Source: Amborella trichopoda (Eukaryota; Streptophyta; Magnoliopsida; Amborellales; Amborellaceae). Taken from it: 64,000 bases of DNA. The stretch covers positions 93,529 through 157,528 of the forward strand of contig NW_006499644.1 in the NCBI RefSeq assembly GCF_000471905.2, read 5' to 3'. Under the pieces are notes generated by a model. That model did no database searches, was not told the DNA's origin, and worked only from the letters and a program-made list of their open reading frames with translations. A program made the translations under genes and the position numbers. How positions within the stretch are numbered: position 1 is the first letter of the stretch; every line of letters starts with the position of its first letter. This document shows positions 23,974 to 36,217 of this stretch, one piece after another.

Positions 23974-25084
23974 CTAAAGGCTCCAGTCCGCGGAGGTTTC
24001 GGCCTTCGAATGAGATAAGGCTTTTGGAGTACCACTTATGTCATGGCTCTTAACCTCTGGCACGAACCTTGCAAATGGTCTTGAAACAGTCAGAGGGGCC
24101 TCTTCCATCTTGCTTTTCCCCTTTCGTATGGCCTTCAATTGATCTTGAAGGTCCTCAGCCTCATTTCTTAGATCAGCAATGGCTACCTGATCTGAGTAAT
24201 GGAGTGGCAGAATGGGGGCATTAACAGATTCCTGGACTGACTCTCTCTTTTTCGAAGCATCTAGGAAATGCAACACTCGCTGAGAACTGCATGAGTAGGT
24301 TGTCCCTTGGTTAAAGGATGTATTATCCCCTCCTTTTAAAGAGGTTGGGATGTACAAAACCTTGCGGTCAGCCTGGGTGGATTTGGCAATTCTCTTTAAT
24401 GCTTCTGCTTCAAGAAGGGAAACATGAATGCAGGATCTTCTGACGATCAGATGTGTACGAGACTCTTGGTGCCAGTGCATCTACTCCCATGACCACCTTG
24501 GGCTTGACAGTAGTCACTAGTTCAGCAACCAGTGGGGGTGACTCTGAACTGGAAGAAGAGGGGAGAGCCTCATCTTCAGGGGAAGCAAGTAACACTTCTG
24601 GAAGAGGGCATGGGGTGTTGGGATGAATAGAGGTTAGAGGGAGAAGCATGTCGTTTCTCTCTTCTTCTTTAAACATGCCAGAGAGTAGCCTTGCTACATC
24701 CTCCGTATCCTCATGTAAGGATGCCTCCGTCTTTCTTATAGATATTCGGTCATCGTCCTCGAGTTGTCGAGGTGATACCGGATCAACAAAGTAGTACTTC
24801 ACATCGGCATAATGTGCCACGGCGATGGGGAATGGTCTGTTATCAGCATAGAATGTGTACTACTTCCCATCATGGCTGTACTTAAAGCCAGATGGACTGC
24901 CAGTTGCAGGAAAGAAAAGGACGGCCTTTCGGCTGCCCTGAGCAGTGGAACTGGCAAGTGACTTGCCGGTAACAGGGTGCATGCGGTGTGTGGTGGCTAT
25001 TGCGCCACCCATGCAAGGTGCATTGGTGGAGGGTCCACTAATGCTAGGAGATGGGGAGTGAGGGACTTTTAGGTCCCCCCTCAC
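23974..25084 (-). pseudogene. Reading region at the gag position of the inner element, unrecognised
   Basis: Three consecutive minus-strand frames (24,860-25,084; 24,410-24,820; 23,974-24,480) start about 230 bp after the primer-binding site, where gag normally begins. They share a low-complexity, Ser/Glu-rich style with a possible coiled coil (ADLRNEAEDLQDQLKAIRKG). No gag matrix/capsid signature, zinc knuckle or protease was recognised, so the function is unknown. The position supports the minus orientation. The region is broken. Confidence 0.45.
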
Positions 25085-25314
25085 ACCAATCTAGGTGAGG
25101 ACCTGGGAGTGTGACACCGGGTCAACACTCAAAAGGACGTCGGGAACGAGGTTAGTGGAACCTATTCCTGAGAAAGATTTATGAGTGCGGGGATTAGAAA
25201 ATCCCAGACTCGGATAAAGGGGCTGAACAACCCCGAGGACATGTGTGTGTGATAGAAAGTAGGAATAAAAGAAATGAAGGCCAAGCAAGAACGATCCGAC
25301 GATGGGGTAGCGTG

Positions 25315-25332
25315 TCCTCAGTGGAGTTGCCA
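25315..25332 (-). other. Primer-binding site of the inner element
   Basis: The element strand reads TGGCAACTCCACTGAGGA, three bases from the LTR edge, the same spacing as in the outer element. It resembles the TGGCGACTC-type primer sites of plant gypsy elements. It shows that the right LTR is the 5' LTR. Confidence 0.7.
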
Positions 25333-25335
25333 AGC

Positions 25336-28300
25336 TGGTTAGGTGGCTCGATTTTGCCCTCTAGGTCGGGATGACCTGGTAGAGTGGCTTCAGGTTCGTG
25401 TCGAGCCCGAGTCTGTGACACGCTCGGGCTGCTTGTGTGGGCGCCATCTTAGATCACATGGAATGTCCTATGACCTATGGCCAGTTCGGAATCGCCTCCC
25501 TTGACCTATTTCTTCCTTCCTGCATCCACACACACACACGTTAGAGGTAAAGACAAGTGGGTCAAAAGAGCCCACCTTGTATTTGGGTGAATGCGCACAA
25601 GTGTGTACATTCAAAAGAAAAATGGGGGAATGGTGCCATCGAGTCTGTGCCAATTGGACAGCCTATCGGCGTCTTCTTAACAGGGGACTCACGACAACGT
25701 TCCTTTTTAGAGAATGAGAGAAAGGGGTGAGATGGAGAGAATGGGAGAGGGAGAAAGGGAGAAAATAATAGAGAGATAAAGGAGGAACAAAGACCTGTTT
25801 GGCTTTCACCTAGATCTTTAGAAAGATAGAGGAAAAGTACAGAGAGAAAAGAGAACTGAAGGAAATGAGATGAGAAATAAAAAGAGAAGAGAATAGAGAA
25901 AGAAAAGATGAATGAAGACTAGTTTGGCTTTCAACTAGTTCTTCAGAAAGAGAGAGAGAAGAGAAAGAATGAGAGAGAGAAAAAGGAGACGAAGGCTAAT
26001 CTGGCTTTCACCTAGTCCTTCAGAGAGAGAAACGAGAGAAGAGTGAAAGAGAAGATAGAAAGAGGAGAAAGATAGGGGTGAAGGCTAGCTTGGCTTTCAC
26101 TAGACCTTCCAAAAGGGAGAAGAGACGAGAGTGAAATAAGAAAGGGAGTGGAAGAGAGAGGAGAAGAAAAGGAGAGAAGGAAGAGGGAAAAGAAGAGAAG
26201 GAAGAGGGAAAAGAAGAAAAGAAAGGGGAGAGAAGAGAAGAAACGAGAAAGAAGAGAAGAGAGAGAAGAAAGTATGGACAGCAGCTGAACCTGCCATTCC
26301 AAAGAGGTGGGAAGAAGAAAGAGAAGAGAGGGAAATGTTGAGGATGGCGGGTGTGGCTGTCGTCTCAGAAGGAAGAGAGAGAAAGGAGCAAAGAAGAAGA
26401 GAGATTGGGGATGGTAGCATGCCCTACCGTCCTAGAGAGGTGAGAGAAGAGAGAGTTTGGGATGACGGGTAAAACTGCCATCCCAGAGAAGTTAGAGAAG
26501 AAGAGAGAGAAAAGTTTGGGATGGCGGCTAAGACTGCCGTCCTAGAGGGGTGAGAGAAGAACAGAGAGAAAAGTTTGGGACGACGGGTAAGACTGTGGTC
26601 CCAAAGGGGTGAGGGAAGAAGAGAGAGAAAAGTTTGGGACGACGGGTAAGACTGTGCTATCCCAGAGGGAAGGGAGATAACAGAGAGTTTGGGACGACAA
26701 AGGGAAGGGAGAGAGAAGAGAGTTTGGGATGACGGGTTGACCCTGCGGTCCCAGAGGGAAGGAGAAAAAAGAGAGTTTTAGACGGCGGGTCAGACTGCCA
26801 TCTCGAAGAGGAGAGAGAAAGGAGAGATGGCAGAGACGGCGTCTGAGCTCGCCACTTGAAAAAAGGCTCGGTCTGCCGCCTCAATCAGTGAGAGAAGACC
26901 TGAGAAAAAGAAGAGAGATGACAGAGACGGCAATTGAGCCTGCCACTTGGGAAAGGGCTCAGGCTGCCGTCTCAGTCATAGAGAGAAGATAAGAGAGAGA
27001 AAAAGGGAGAAAAGGAGAGAGAAAGATAAGGGCGGCAGCTAAGCCCGCCACTCAGGAAAGGGCTCTGGCTACTGTTTCTGTCAAGAAAGAGAAGGTAAGA
27101 GAGAGAAGAGAGAAAATCAGGGAGGACAACTGAGCCCGCCACTCGGGAAAGGGCTTGAGCTGCCATCCCAGTTAAGAGAGAAGGCAAGAGATAAAAGGAG
27201 AGAAAAGAAAGAAGCAAACAGAGAGAAAAGAAGAAGAGAGAGAAAGGAAAGGAGAAGAGAGAAAAGGGAAAGAAGAAGAGAGAGAAAGGAAAGAAGAAGA
27301 GAAGAAAGAGAAAGAGAAAAGAGAGAGAAAGGAAAGAAGAAGAGAAGAAAGAGAGAGAAAGTTTGGGACGACAGTAGACCCTGCCATCCCAGTGAGATGA
27401 GGTGGAAGAAAGAAGTGATAACAGATAAAGAAGAGAGAGAAATAAGAGAGAGAAAGAGGGGAGGAGAGAGAAGATTACCTCAATGGGGCCCAGGGGTACC
27501 AGCCCAAGTTTTTTTTCTCCTCTCTTTCTCTCTCCAAGGAAAGCAAAACGTGACCCAAAACTTGAAGATAAGCAAAAAAAATTCAATTGATTGGGGGTTT
27601 CAAAGGGGGTCCATGTACAATTGCATCACGTGTATTTATAGAATTTCAATCCAAACATCGGTGGATGCCCAATTTTTGACTTAATTACTGAAAAATAGTA
27701 TTTAAATGATTTAAATAAAGTAAGAAAATAGGGGTAAAATGATGATTTTGCCCATTGCTTACAATTTCTGAAATTTTAATTCAGTCCCTATCATGGCCAT
27801 GAAACTCTTGCGAACTTTCGTGACTTGTTCGGGGTCCTTCTAGCCTCTGTTCGGCCAAAAGATTATTGTTTTCTTGATCGACTCGGGGAGACGGTCGTTT
27901 TGATACCCATTTCACGCCATGGATCGGGTTTTTGGGCCACGATCTTGAGGTGTGAAAATTACAAGAAATGTGTGATATTTGATTCAAGATCACGCCCATT
28001 TCTCGTTGTTTTTTCATGATTTCTTCATTGCATTTTGACAAGCATGTCGTCATGAACATTTGGCAATGAACGTGGCTCGATTTGGTGCCCGAATGACCGT
28101 TTTCCAAATTAGGTATTTTGGTCGGAATTTGATTTCCCGGTGGCCGAAAAGTACATAAACCTTATCCTTATCATGCGGCGAATCCAATAGTCCATCACGT
28201 CTGAGGTTTGGTTCAAACAGAGCCTCTGACCTCATGCTCGTAACGGGTCTAGTTTCGGGCTGATCCGATGTGCGAGCGTCGTGATGTGGCTGTTCGATCA

Positions 28301-28997
28301 AGGTGCTCACTTGCTGAAAATTCTGAAACCTTGATTTGAATCAAAATCTTCTTTCTAGGTTTTCTCTCTGCTCGGGCCACATCGTCAGGCGTGCCATATA
28401 TCAAATTGATTGGGTCTCCAAGATGAATATGTTCCCAAAATGTGGGCTCATTCTGACTCAAAACGAAGAAGATACAAGTGTTCAAAGTTAAGTCCGAAAT
28501 AAAAAAACACAGTTTCCATTAATGAAAACTTGTTCACTAAGGGTGCACCATAATAGTGTGTGACCTACTCATTTTGGTTAATTTGGCCATAACTTGGTTC
28601 AAAAATGTCCGATCACACCAAAACTTGATCATTGGGGGTTTTAAAATGTTTCGGATCCAAAGGAGATAGTCCCATGGTCGTTTGAAGCTCTGGTGATAGG
28701 GTTGTAGTTATAAGGTCCATTTCTAGGGGGCTAGAGGCCAATTTTCCAAAACTGTTTCTGCATCTGCACTGCCTTAACATTATTGAATCTTGACAAAATT
28801 TGACAAATGTTCTTAGGATATTCTTAGTCATATTTCTGATCATTCTGGGATTGTCGGAAACTTTACTTATGAATCAGGGTTTATTGACCTATTGCTCCTG
28901 TAGTCTACAGGTATTTTGGTACCTGTGGGCCTAGGTCGCAAATTGCTTTCTCTTTATTCACATAGGAGATACAAGTGTTGAAAAATACCCTCAAACA
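25336..28997 (-). repeat. 5' LTR of the inner element
   Basis: 3,662 bp, directly repeated at 8,971-12,687. On the element strand it starts TGTTTGAGGG and ends CCTAACCA. A TATA box (plus-strand TATTTATAG, 27,633-27,641) gives a U3 of about 1.35 kb. The rest is dominated by a GA-rich tract (plus strand) with hairpin-forming tandem units. The primer-binding site lies just outside its left edge. Confidence 0.85.
25700..27480. repeat. GA-rich tract with hairpin tandem units (right LTR copy)
   Basis: The counterpart of 9,450-11,210 in the other LTR. Hairpin units with GGGATGGCGG...CTGCCGTCC pairs lie at about 26,280-26,800. Unit number and order differ somewhat from the left copy, as expected for tandem repeats drifting since insertion. 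Confidence 0.85.
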
Positions 28998-29897
28998 CTT
29001 GTTCCAGATAAATATGATGTCTTTCTTTAATAGGCGATTGAATGGAGCACATTTCTTAGCTAGTTGGGAGATGAATCTCCCGATATCTTGGATCTTCCCT
29101 TGTAACCCATGCATTTCATGTATATTTTTTAGAGGTGGAATTTCTGAGATAGCTCCAAATTTTCATTGGGTATACTTTTATACATGTTTGGCTCACAATG
29201 AAGCCAAGCAGCTTACCAGACTCGACACCGAAGGCACACTTTTGAGGATTCATCTTTAGCTGGTGGTCTCGAAATCTATCAACTATTATTTTAAATTGCT
29301 GAGGTGGGCATCCCTAGTTTTGGATTTGAGTAGGATGTCATCCACATAGTCTTCTATGATGTCATCCACATAGTCTTCTGTAATGTCTTACATCAAGTCA
29401 TGGAATATAACAGTCATGACCCTCTGATAGGTTGCCCCAGTATTTTTGAGACAAAACTGCATGACTCTATAACAATATGTCCCCATTTCGTGATGAAATC
29501 TTCTTTTGGTCTCCTTTTGCATGAGGATATGATTAGAACCAGAGAAACCGTCCATGAAGTATAACATCTAGTGTCCAGTAATGCTGCAAACTAGGGCATC
29601 TATATTTAGAAGAGAAAAGTCATCCTTACGACATGCTTTGTTTAGATCTTTATAGTCGACACAAACTCTTATTCTCCTATATTTCTTAAGTACTTCCACA
29701 ATATTGACTAACCAATCTAGATAGTCCACAGGTAAGATGAAATTTGCCTTCAAAAGCTTATTAATCTCTTCTTTATCTTCAACTCCAAGTGATGCTTTTT
29801 TTGACACAATTTTTGTTTTACGGCTTTTGCCCCTTCATGGAATACAAGATGGTGTTGTACCAATTTAGGATTTAGGCTGGGGCACATCATCATAAGA
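28998..29897 (-). pseudogene. Reverse transcriptase region of the outer Tat element
   Basis: Minus-strand segments include RIRVCVDYKDLNKAC (palm subdomain of gypsy reverse transcriptase, 29,568-29,807) and, nearer the insertion, GKIQDIGRFISQLAKKCAPF (29,110-28,998), typical of the connection between reverse transcriptase and RNase H. The domain copies element RNA into DNA in active relatives. It is broken, and its RNase H side is cut off by the inserted 20-kb element. Confidence 0.85.
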
Positions 29898-30728
29898 TCA
29901 GGCAAAGATGCCTATATATTTTTTTAAGAAGTAGATCATCATGCCTTGTTCTTCTGGTAACTGAAAGATTCCTATTTTTGCAATTTTTGGATTTCCTTCA
30001 GTTCCTAAGTTGATGTCTAAGGTTTCCATGGAAATAGCAATAGTACTGCCGTCGAATCTTGTCTTTAACTGCTTAGCTTGGAACATGAGTTCCTCTGAAG
30101 GAGGTTCTTCATCTACCTCAAAAATTTCATTGGCAGGTGATTCCTCGATTTGTTTTTTCATTTCCTTGACTTGACCCGAGTTTTCATTGGGTTTGTCAAG
30201 GGTCTTGATTGCATTTTCTATAATGAGAGAGGTGATGGTGCCGAAGGGGGCTTTGCGCTTGATATTTGTATAGCCATCATGCGCCAACCTGTTTTTTGGC
30301 ACATGTACTTGAAAGTGTAGTTGTATCCCCTTGATGAATTCAATGGATAGGGGAGTGATGCTCCAATTTTCAGTAGTTTCCCTAGTTTGCCTAGGGGCTG
30401 AGGAAGTGGTAGCCATAGTGTCAACTCCAAGTGTAAGTCGTGAAAGTTGTCGTTCTAACAGTTCTTCCTCTGACAGGATTTGAATTATGACTTTTGGTTT
30501 TGTCAGAGATTCAGTGTTGTTATGGTCAAGGCCTTTAATTCCTTCAAGAATAAAGCCTAGATTCTGAGAAGGTTTGAGTTTGCACTGCAATTTAGAACGT
30601 GTGCAACCCAACGCTCTTGAGTCCTTAGTGTTTATTTTGGCTTGAGGGGGATGAGTGATTACCTTAGCAACACCTTGCCCATTTCTTCCAGGGCCATAGC
30701 CTGGGCAGAACCTCTTATCTAGTAGCAT
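29898..30728 (-). pseudogene. Protease-reverse transcriptase linker of the outer Tat element
   Basis: A 276-residue minus-strand frame, lysine- and glutamate-rich, with ERQLSRLTLGVD and, near its end, PEEQGMMIYFLKKYIGIFA, which resembles the segment just before the reverse transcriptase domain in Tat polyproteins. No catalytic motif is expected in this linker. Confidence 0.65.
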
Positions 30729-31154
30729 ATGCCATGCTATATACGAACTAAAGTCGCAACGAGCTTAACAATCTTCACTATCTCAGACAGTTTGTAGTCA
30801 TCAATTTTTTGGGGAGATGTTTCTTTCCGCATTATATGGATCATGGCACAATTCTCCTTATATGTCAGAAGCGAGATCTCTTGGATTTTCTATTTTTCAA
30901 AGAACTCCTCTTTTACCGCTTTGAAAGCATCTAAATGTACCCTAGCCACACCTCCGGTGGTTAGGAACTTCAGGCATTAGTACAAAGTGGAAGCCATGAT
31001 AAGATTTTCATGTAGCCATGGTAAGATTTTCATGTAGCCATGGCCTACCAATGAGTAGGTTAAAGGGGGGTTCAATGTCAATGACATAAAACCTCACTAT
31101 TTGGACCATAGGCCCAATCTTAAGAGTGAGTGGGATGATCCCTAAGGTTTCTCT

Positions 31155-31598
31155 CTAAACCCTATCATAAACTGCAACTGAGATGTTTGAAGCTTCAAGG
31201 TCCGCTTGAGATAACCCTACTCTTAGAATAGTTTTCAAATGGCAGATATTTAGAGATACCCCATTATCAACCATCACGCTCCTAATCTCATAACTGCTCA
31301 TGAAAATGACGATATAAAATGGATGAATGTGGAAACGGTCAAAAACCAGGGTTATATCATCGTCTTTGAATGTGATAGGGGTTGGTGTCGTTAAGAGGTT
31401 GATCATATTGTTTAGCTTGTCGGGTCTAATGTGGGTAGGGATATGAGTCCTCCCCAGTATTTCCTTAATTTGGACCTGGTGAACAGACGAGTTCTTCAGT
31501 AAATCCATGATAGAAATGGATGTTGGGATTTTATTGAGATAAGCTAGCAAGTTGTACTGTGTGACAGGCTCAGTTGTGTCTGTTTCTTGTTCATTCAA
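31155..31598 (-). pseudogene. Protease region of the outer Tat element
   Basis: The minus-strand translation contains VMVDNGVSLNICHLKTI, matching the active-site neighbourhood of plant gypsy aspartic proteases, where a D-[STG]-G core precedes the SALNVCP-like stretch. Upstream sequence (RPDKLNNMINLL) also fits Tat polyproteins. The usual role is processing of the gag-pol polyprotein. It lies between gag and reverse transcriptase, as expected. Confidence 0.7.
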
Positions 31599-32499
31599 GT
31601 GGAGATTTGGTTAGCTTTAAGAGGGTTCCATAGCCTTTTTTCCAGAGTGTCAGCTGTTAATCGAGGTGATTTGAATTGGCTTCCTCTCCTGGTGTGGTGG
31701 TTAACCTCTTGAATGTTTTTTTTTTTGCCACGACGATCCCGATCTAGAGTCTGCTGGATTATCAGCTTTTTCGTCTTGTGATGAAGTCTAGTCCTGGTTA
31801 ATTGAAATCATGTTTATGCATGAATCTCGATCGAGTATGACTCTTTTGCTTTTGAAGATGGTGTGATCCCAAAGGGAAATTGGGAGGTTCCCTTGGGCGG
31901 AAATTGGGAGGTTCCCTTGGGCATCCTTATGGTTTTGAACTTTAGAATCTCCCTAAGTAGCTTATGGGTTCGATTTCAACTTTCTTGCCATTATTTAGGA
32001 GTGGATTAGCCAATATCCCCATTTCTAGTCATAGACCTCCACTGGTACATCAATGGGAGTATAGTTGATAGCACCCTTATCTAGAAAGTTCCCAGATGAC
32101 ACGCTTTAAGTTATAATAGTCCTTAATGCTATGGATGTGGTTTCTATGGTATCCACACCATTTGGTCTTGCCTTTAACCTTGTACTTTGATTGAATAGCC
32201 TCGTTGCAGGATCTTAGTTAATATCGTGGAGACAGGTTGTTGTAGTAGCCGAAGGTTAACTTCCAGAAAGTGCCTCTTGCTTCCAGTAATTCCATTATTA
32301 TTGAAGTTGAAGTTATTGGTCTTACCGGTGCCCCTAGTCTAATTATTTATCTTTTGAGCTTGAGGCGAAACCGGTGCCACGACAATTTACCCTACCTAAG
32401 CATTAGTGTTATTCCTTTAGTTGTTAATATTATAATTTCCCCTTGGTTTATCTTATGACGGTACGACCACTGTCAGGTTCTCAGACTTTGTACTGATGA

Positions 32500-34771
32500 T
32501 GGCAAGCTACGACCTTTCGCAGAAGGCAACTTAATCTATCATTTGTTGGAATAGGAAATGTCACAACCCGTGACTGAAGAAATTCATGTACACTGGCATG
32601 GAATTCTCAAGGCACATACTCATTTGAGAGGTCTCAAGAAGTGCACAATCAATAACCTTTGATGCAGATTCCTGAAATCAATTAGCAAAATCGGGAAACG
32701 ACTTGCCAACATTTTGTTTGGTTGCAACCAACTCCTCAAGGGTTGTTGCTTGGTCCCTTGATATTGTTTGACTAATCATTGGAACAATTCATCAGGATTC
32801 TGCTCAGGGTACTTGGAGATCACTTCTCAGAACCCATTATGTTTTGAAACATCACCTTGAGAAGACACGATTTATCCTCTAATGCTGGTACAGTCAACAT
32901 GTAAGCGGTCACATGATTATCAGGGTCACCCTTCCCAATGGACTTGTTTTCAAACTATGGGAACACGAAACCTCGGGGAAGGGGTTCAACATCCCCGAGA
33001 ACGTCATTGACATAACTCATAGAGAAAATATATTCGGAGCTCCAATCTTAGCCAGGGTGTCTTTAAATGTAGTTAATTTGCCTTCCAGTTGAGCGAGCTC
33101 AACTGACTCAGGGTTTTGTTGGTTGCCCGGAATTGATGGCACAATTTATGGTGCAGGAGATGTAGCTGATAGGGGCTACATTGGACTAGAGGCAGGATGA
33201 GCCTGTGATGACTAGAGCCGTGTTAGGTGCTGACACAGGTGAAGAGGCCTAGGTTGGGGTAGTCAGAGCCAGGTATGGAATAGATGTAGGCAATCATGCC
33301 TGAGTCGGGGTTGACCTGGGTTACTATGAGTAGTATTGAGGAGCGACCTGGATTGGAGGAGCCGGGGGCTGATAAGCTGGGGCTGGGACCTAAAAGAAAA
33401 TATTTGGGGCCTGATACATAGGATATCCCAGGTAAAGATGACTAGAGGCCAAAGGTGCAATCAAAGGGTATGGAGCCGACTAGTATAACTGACTCATGGG
33501 GTATTGAGTTGAAACAGGGGCTAAATAGCCCGCTTGTGACTGACGTTATGGAATCGGGACAGCTTGAAGAAACTGCACCAATGGATGACTATACCTAACT
33601 TGAGAAGGGTTAGCTATGGGCTGACTATCAGATGGATGGTCTCGTGGTCGAGCCGGATTTACAAGATTTGACGGATGAGAAAATCGACGGTACCGGCTCG
33701 CCGACAGGGTGGAACTCGCATGACTTTGTTAGTCAAGGGCTAAAGTGGTCCTCTAACTCTAACCTGATTTACGACTTGATGCCCTAGGAGGGGCATGTGG
33801 CTCAACAGGACCAGCACGCCTCAAAAAAGCCTTGACTGAAGGTAAGGTTTTGAGCCTCTCAAATGAAAATGTGTCATAGAACTCGGGGAGTTCTTGATCG
33901 AACTGAGGGAACTTAGGGTGCATACCACCGTTGGGTGAGCTATGATAGCTCGGATTCTAATTTTTAGAGCCTTTAGAATGGGTCTTTTGAGGACCCTGAC
34001 CTACCTAAACCAGATCCTTGCCTTGAGTAGGTTGACTCAGGTCTAGTTGACCCTATGAGTCGGGCGAGCTAGGGGGAATTGGGTTGTCATAGATGGTGTA
34101 AATTTCGACAACACCTCCCCTAGATTGGACTTTTGTGGAGGTGGATGGTGCGAACCTAGTTGGGCAGCATCAACTCCAGAGCTAGACAGATGCAGGTGGT
34201 GTGCCCTTAGTTGGGTAGCATCACCCCTAGACTTAGATGACAGTGTGGGATGAGCTACCGGTTGGACAACACTTCCCTTAAACTCTGGCATTTGTAGGTG
34301 ATGCGACCTTAATTGGGTAACATCTACCCTAGACTTGGAAGATCAAGGGGGTTGAGCCACTAGTTGGGCTGCATGTCCACTAGCTTGAGAGGATGAAGGG
34401 GTTTGAGCCGTCGACTGGGCAGCATGTCCCCTAGAACTAGAGTTTTGTGGGAAATGAGTCCCTGATTGGGCAGCATCTCCCTTGGACCTAGAAGATGAAG
34501 GTGGGTTCAACCTTGGTTCCTTCGACTTGGGTCGAATAACTTGATGATTGAGGATGTCTCGGGCCATGCAGACCTGTTGGACTACATGGCTCGGTTGAAT
34601 TACATACGTGCTACCTATGCTTAGCCCTGGGTGTGGGACAATGGATCTACTTGAACTCGATCTTGACTTACTTGAAACGGGGTAGGCCCAGGGAACTGAG
34701 CCATAAGTTCCTGTAGGTTCAGTCATCCTAAGGGGGGAATACGGCGATGGACTCAATATCGAAGTCACCAC
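32500..34771 (-). pseudogene. gag region of the outer Tat element
   Basis: The minus-strand frame starting at 34,771 is rich in Ser, Pro and Gln and holds a protein-level tandem repeat with motifs such as SSRSKGDAAQSGTH. Further along, at about 32,560-32,800, the translation resembles the plant retrotransposon gag domain, with a segment like NVGKSFPDFA followed by a region ending MPVYMNFF. In this family gag forms the particle core. The reading region is broken in several places, and the end coordinate is approximate. Confidence 0.6.
34160..34516 (-). repeat. 51-bp coding tandem repeat in gag
   Basis: Seven imperfect units of 51 bp (17 codons), each marked on the plus strand by a word like TTGGGCAGCATC. 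The repeat keeps the frame and encodes a Ser/Gly/Ala/Gln-rich unit around the motif DAAQ or HAAQ. Unequal exchange of an in-frame unit is the simplest explanation. Confidence 0.85.
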
Positions 34772-35194
34772 AGACTACAAACATGAATATGCAACACCAA
34801 AAGCAATCGAAATAGATTTGAAAGGCTCCTTATGACCAAATATCACTATGGGTAAGTTAGGCCAAATTGTATTCCGAGCTAAACAAGTGCTGAAATGAGT
34901 TAGGCTTATATGGGTGCCCACGTAAGGTTTGGTTACAATGATTGCGAGAGGCCGGTCCTTACTTAAAAGTGGGTTTACATACGTGGTCGAGTTTCCTCAG
35001 AGAGGTGCATTGCTTCATCGCTGGATCACCCCAATGCCCTACACATGAAGCTAGGCTCCCACACAACTCCTAGCTGGTGTACGATTTTTCAAAAACTTTG
35101 AAGATTTTGGTATGTTTGATGCTTGTGTAAAAGCAACACTCAGTGGTAATATTTTTGAAATTTTTTTGGAAGAGAAGATAAAGATAATTGGAAG

Positions 35195-35700
35195 AGATAG
35201 GGATGGTCTAAAAAAGATAAGGATAAATATTAAGAGATAAAGATGAATCTAAAAAGATAAATACGTTCTAAAAGAGATGGACATGAATCTACAAAGATAA
35301 ATATGCTCTAAAAAGATGGAGATGAATCTAAAAGGATAAATATGCTATATAGAAATAGAGATGAATCTAAAGAGATAAACGACAATCTAAAAAGATATAT
35401 ATGAATCTAAAAGTATGCTCTAAAGAGATACAGATGAATCTAAAGAGATAAATATACTCTACAAGATATACAGATGGATCTAAAAGATATAGATAGATCT
35501 AAAAAGATAAACACAATCTAAAAAAGGATGGAGATGAAGCTAAAGGGATAAAAATGGTCTAAAAAGATAGTGATGAATCTAAAAATATAAACACGATCTA
35601 AAAAGGTTGAGATGAATCTATAAAGATAAACACAATCTAAAAAAATAGAGATGAATCTAAAAAGATAAACATGGTCTAAAAAGATAGAGATGATGGTTTT
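35195..35700. repeat. A-rich minisatellite in the leader of the outer Tat element
   Basis: About a dozen imperfect copies of a roughly 40-bp unit built from the words GATGAATCTAAAAAGATAAA and CTAAAAAGATGGA. The array lies between the primer-binding site and the gag start, so it occupies the untranslated leader. It has no coding capacity. Confidence 0.85.
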
Positions 35701-36197
35701 GAAAGATAGGATTAGAAAAAAAAAAAAACCCTAATTTTGTAGATAAGATTTTTCAAAAGGAGGGAACAAAATCTAGCAAGATAAAGTGGAAGAAGAGGCA
35801 TTCTAAAGAAACAAATATATTTTTGGCTATTTTTCAATTTTTTTGGAATTTATAGAAAGAAAAAGCGAGAAGCGTCAAAAGTCACCAGAAGTGGGGTGAT
35901 GATTGCGAGAATTTTTTCTAGGCAATCCGTATGGCCCAACATGCAAGATGTGGGGGTGCCTGATAGGCAGCGTGTTAGGGAACTTTGTTTGGCACGTAGT
36001 GTGTTAGACAGACCGACACACAGCATGGCGGGCAGCCACGTTGGCCACAGATGAAAATACTGGGGTCCTGAGGTGCTTTTTCGGTGTTTTTGGACCTTTC
36101 TAGTCCTTTTTTACTTTTTGTTTTTATGAAAATAGTAATTGAAAAATTTTGAAAAGTGTTTTTAATGCAGATTATACACATATTAGAAGCTTAATGG

Positions 36198-36214
36198 CCC
36201 CACATTGGGTGCCA
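36198..36214 (-). other. Primer-binding site of the outer Tat element
   Basis: The element strand reads TGGCACCCAATGTGGGG, three bases inside the LTR edge. This resembles the TGGCGCCC-type primer sites of plant non-chromovirus gypsy elements. It fixes the element's orientation as minus. Confidence 0.7.
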
Positions 36215-36217
36215 AAC

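Larger units (their letters stand above)
8971..28997 (-). mobile_element. Inner 20-kb LTR element lacking a recognisable pol, minus strand, inserted in the outer Tat element
   Basis: Two long direct repeats, 8,971-12,687 and 25,336-28,997, start TGGTTAGG and end CTCAAACA on the plus strand. They are flanked by CTTAT (8,966-8,970) and CTTGT (28,998-29,002), a 5-bp target duplication with one difference. Orientation is minus: a primer-binding-like site abuts the right LTR, and each LTR has a minus-strand TATA box. The 12.6-kb interior holds a gag-side reading region, tandem repeats, a nested solo LTR and an opposite-strand plant-mobile-domain gene, but no reverse transcriptase or integrase motif was seen. 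This fits a large non-autonomous (LARD-like) relative of Tat elements. By eye the LTRs differ at roughly 10-15% of sites plus indels, suggesting an age of several million years. Confidence 0.85.
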
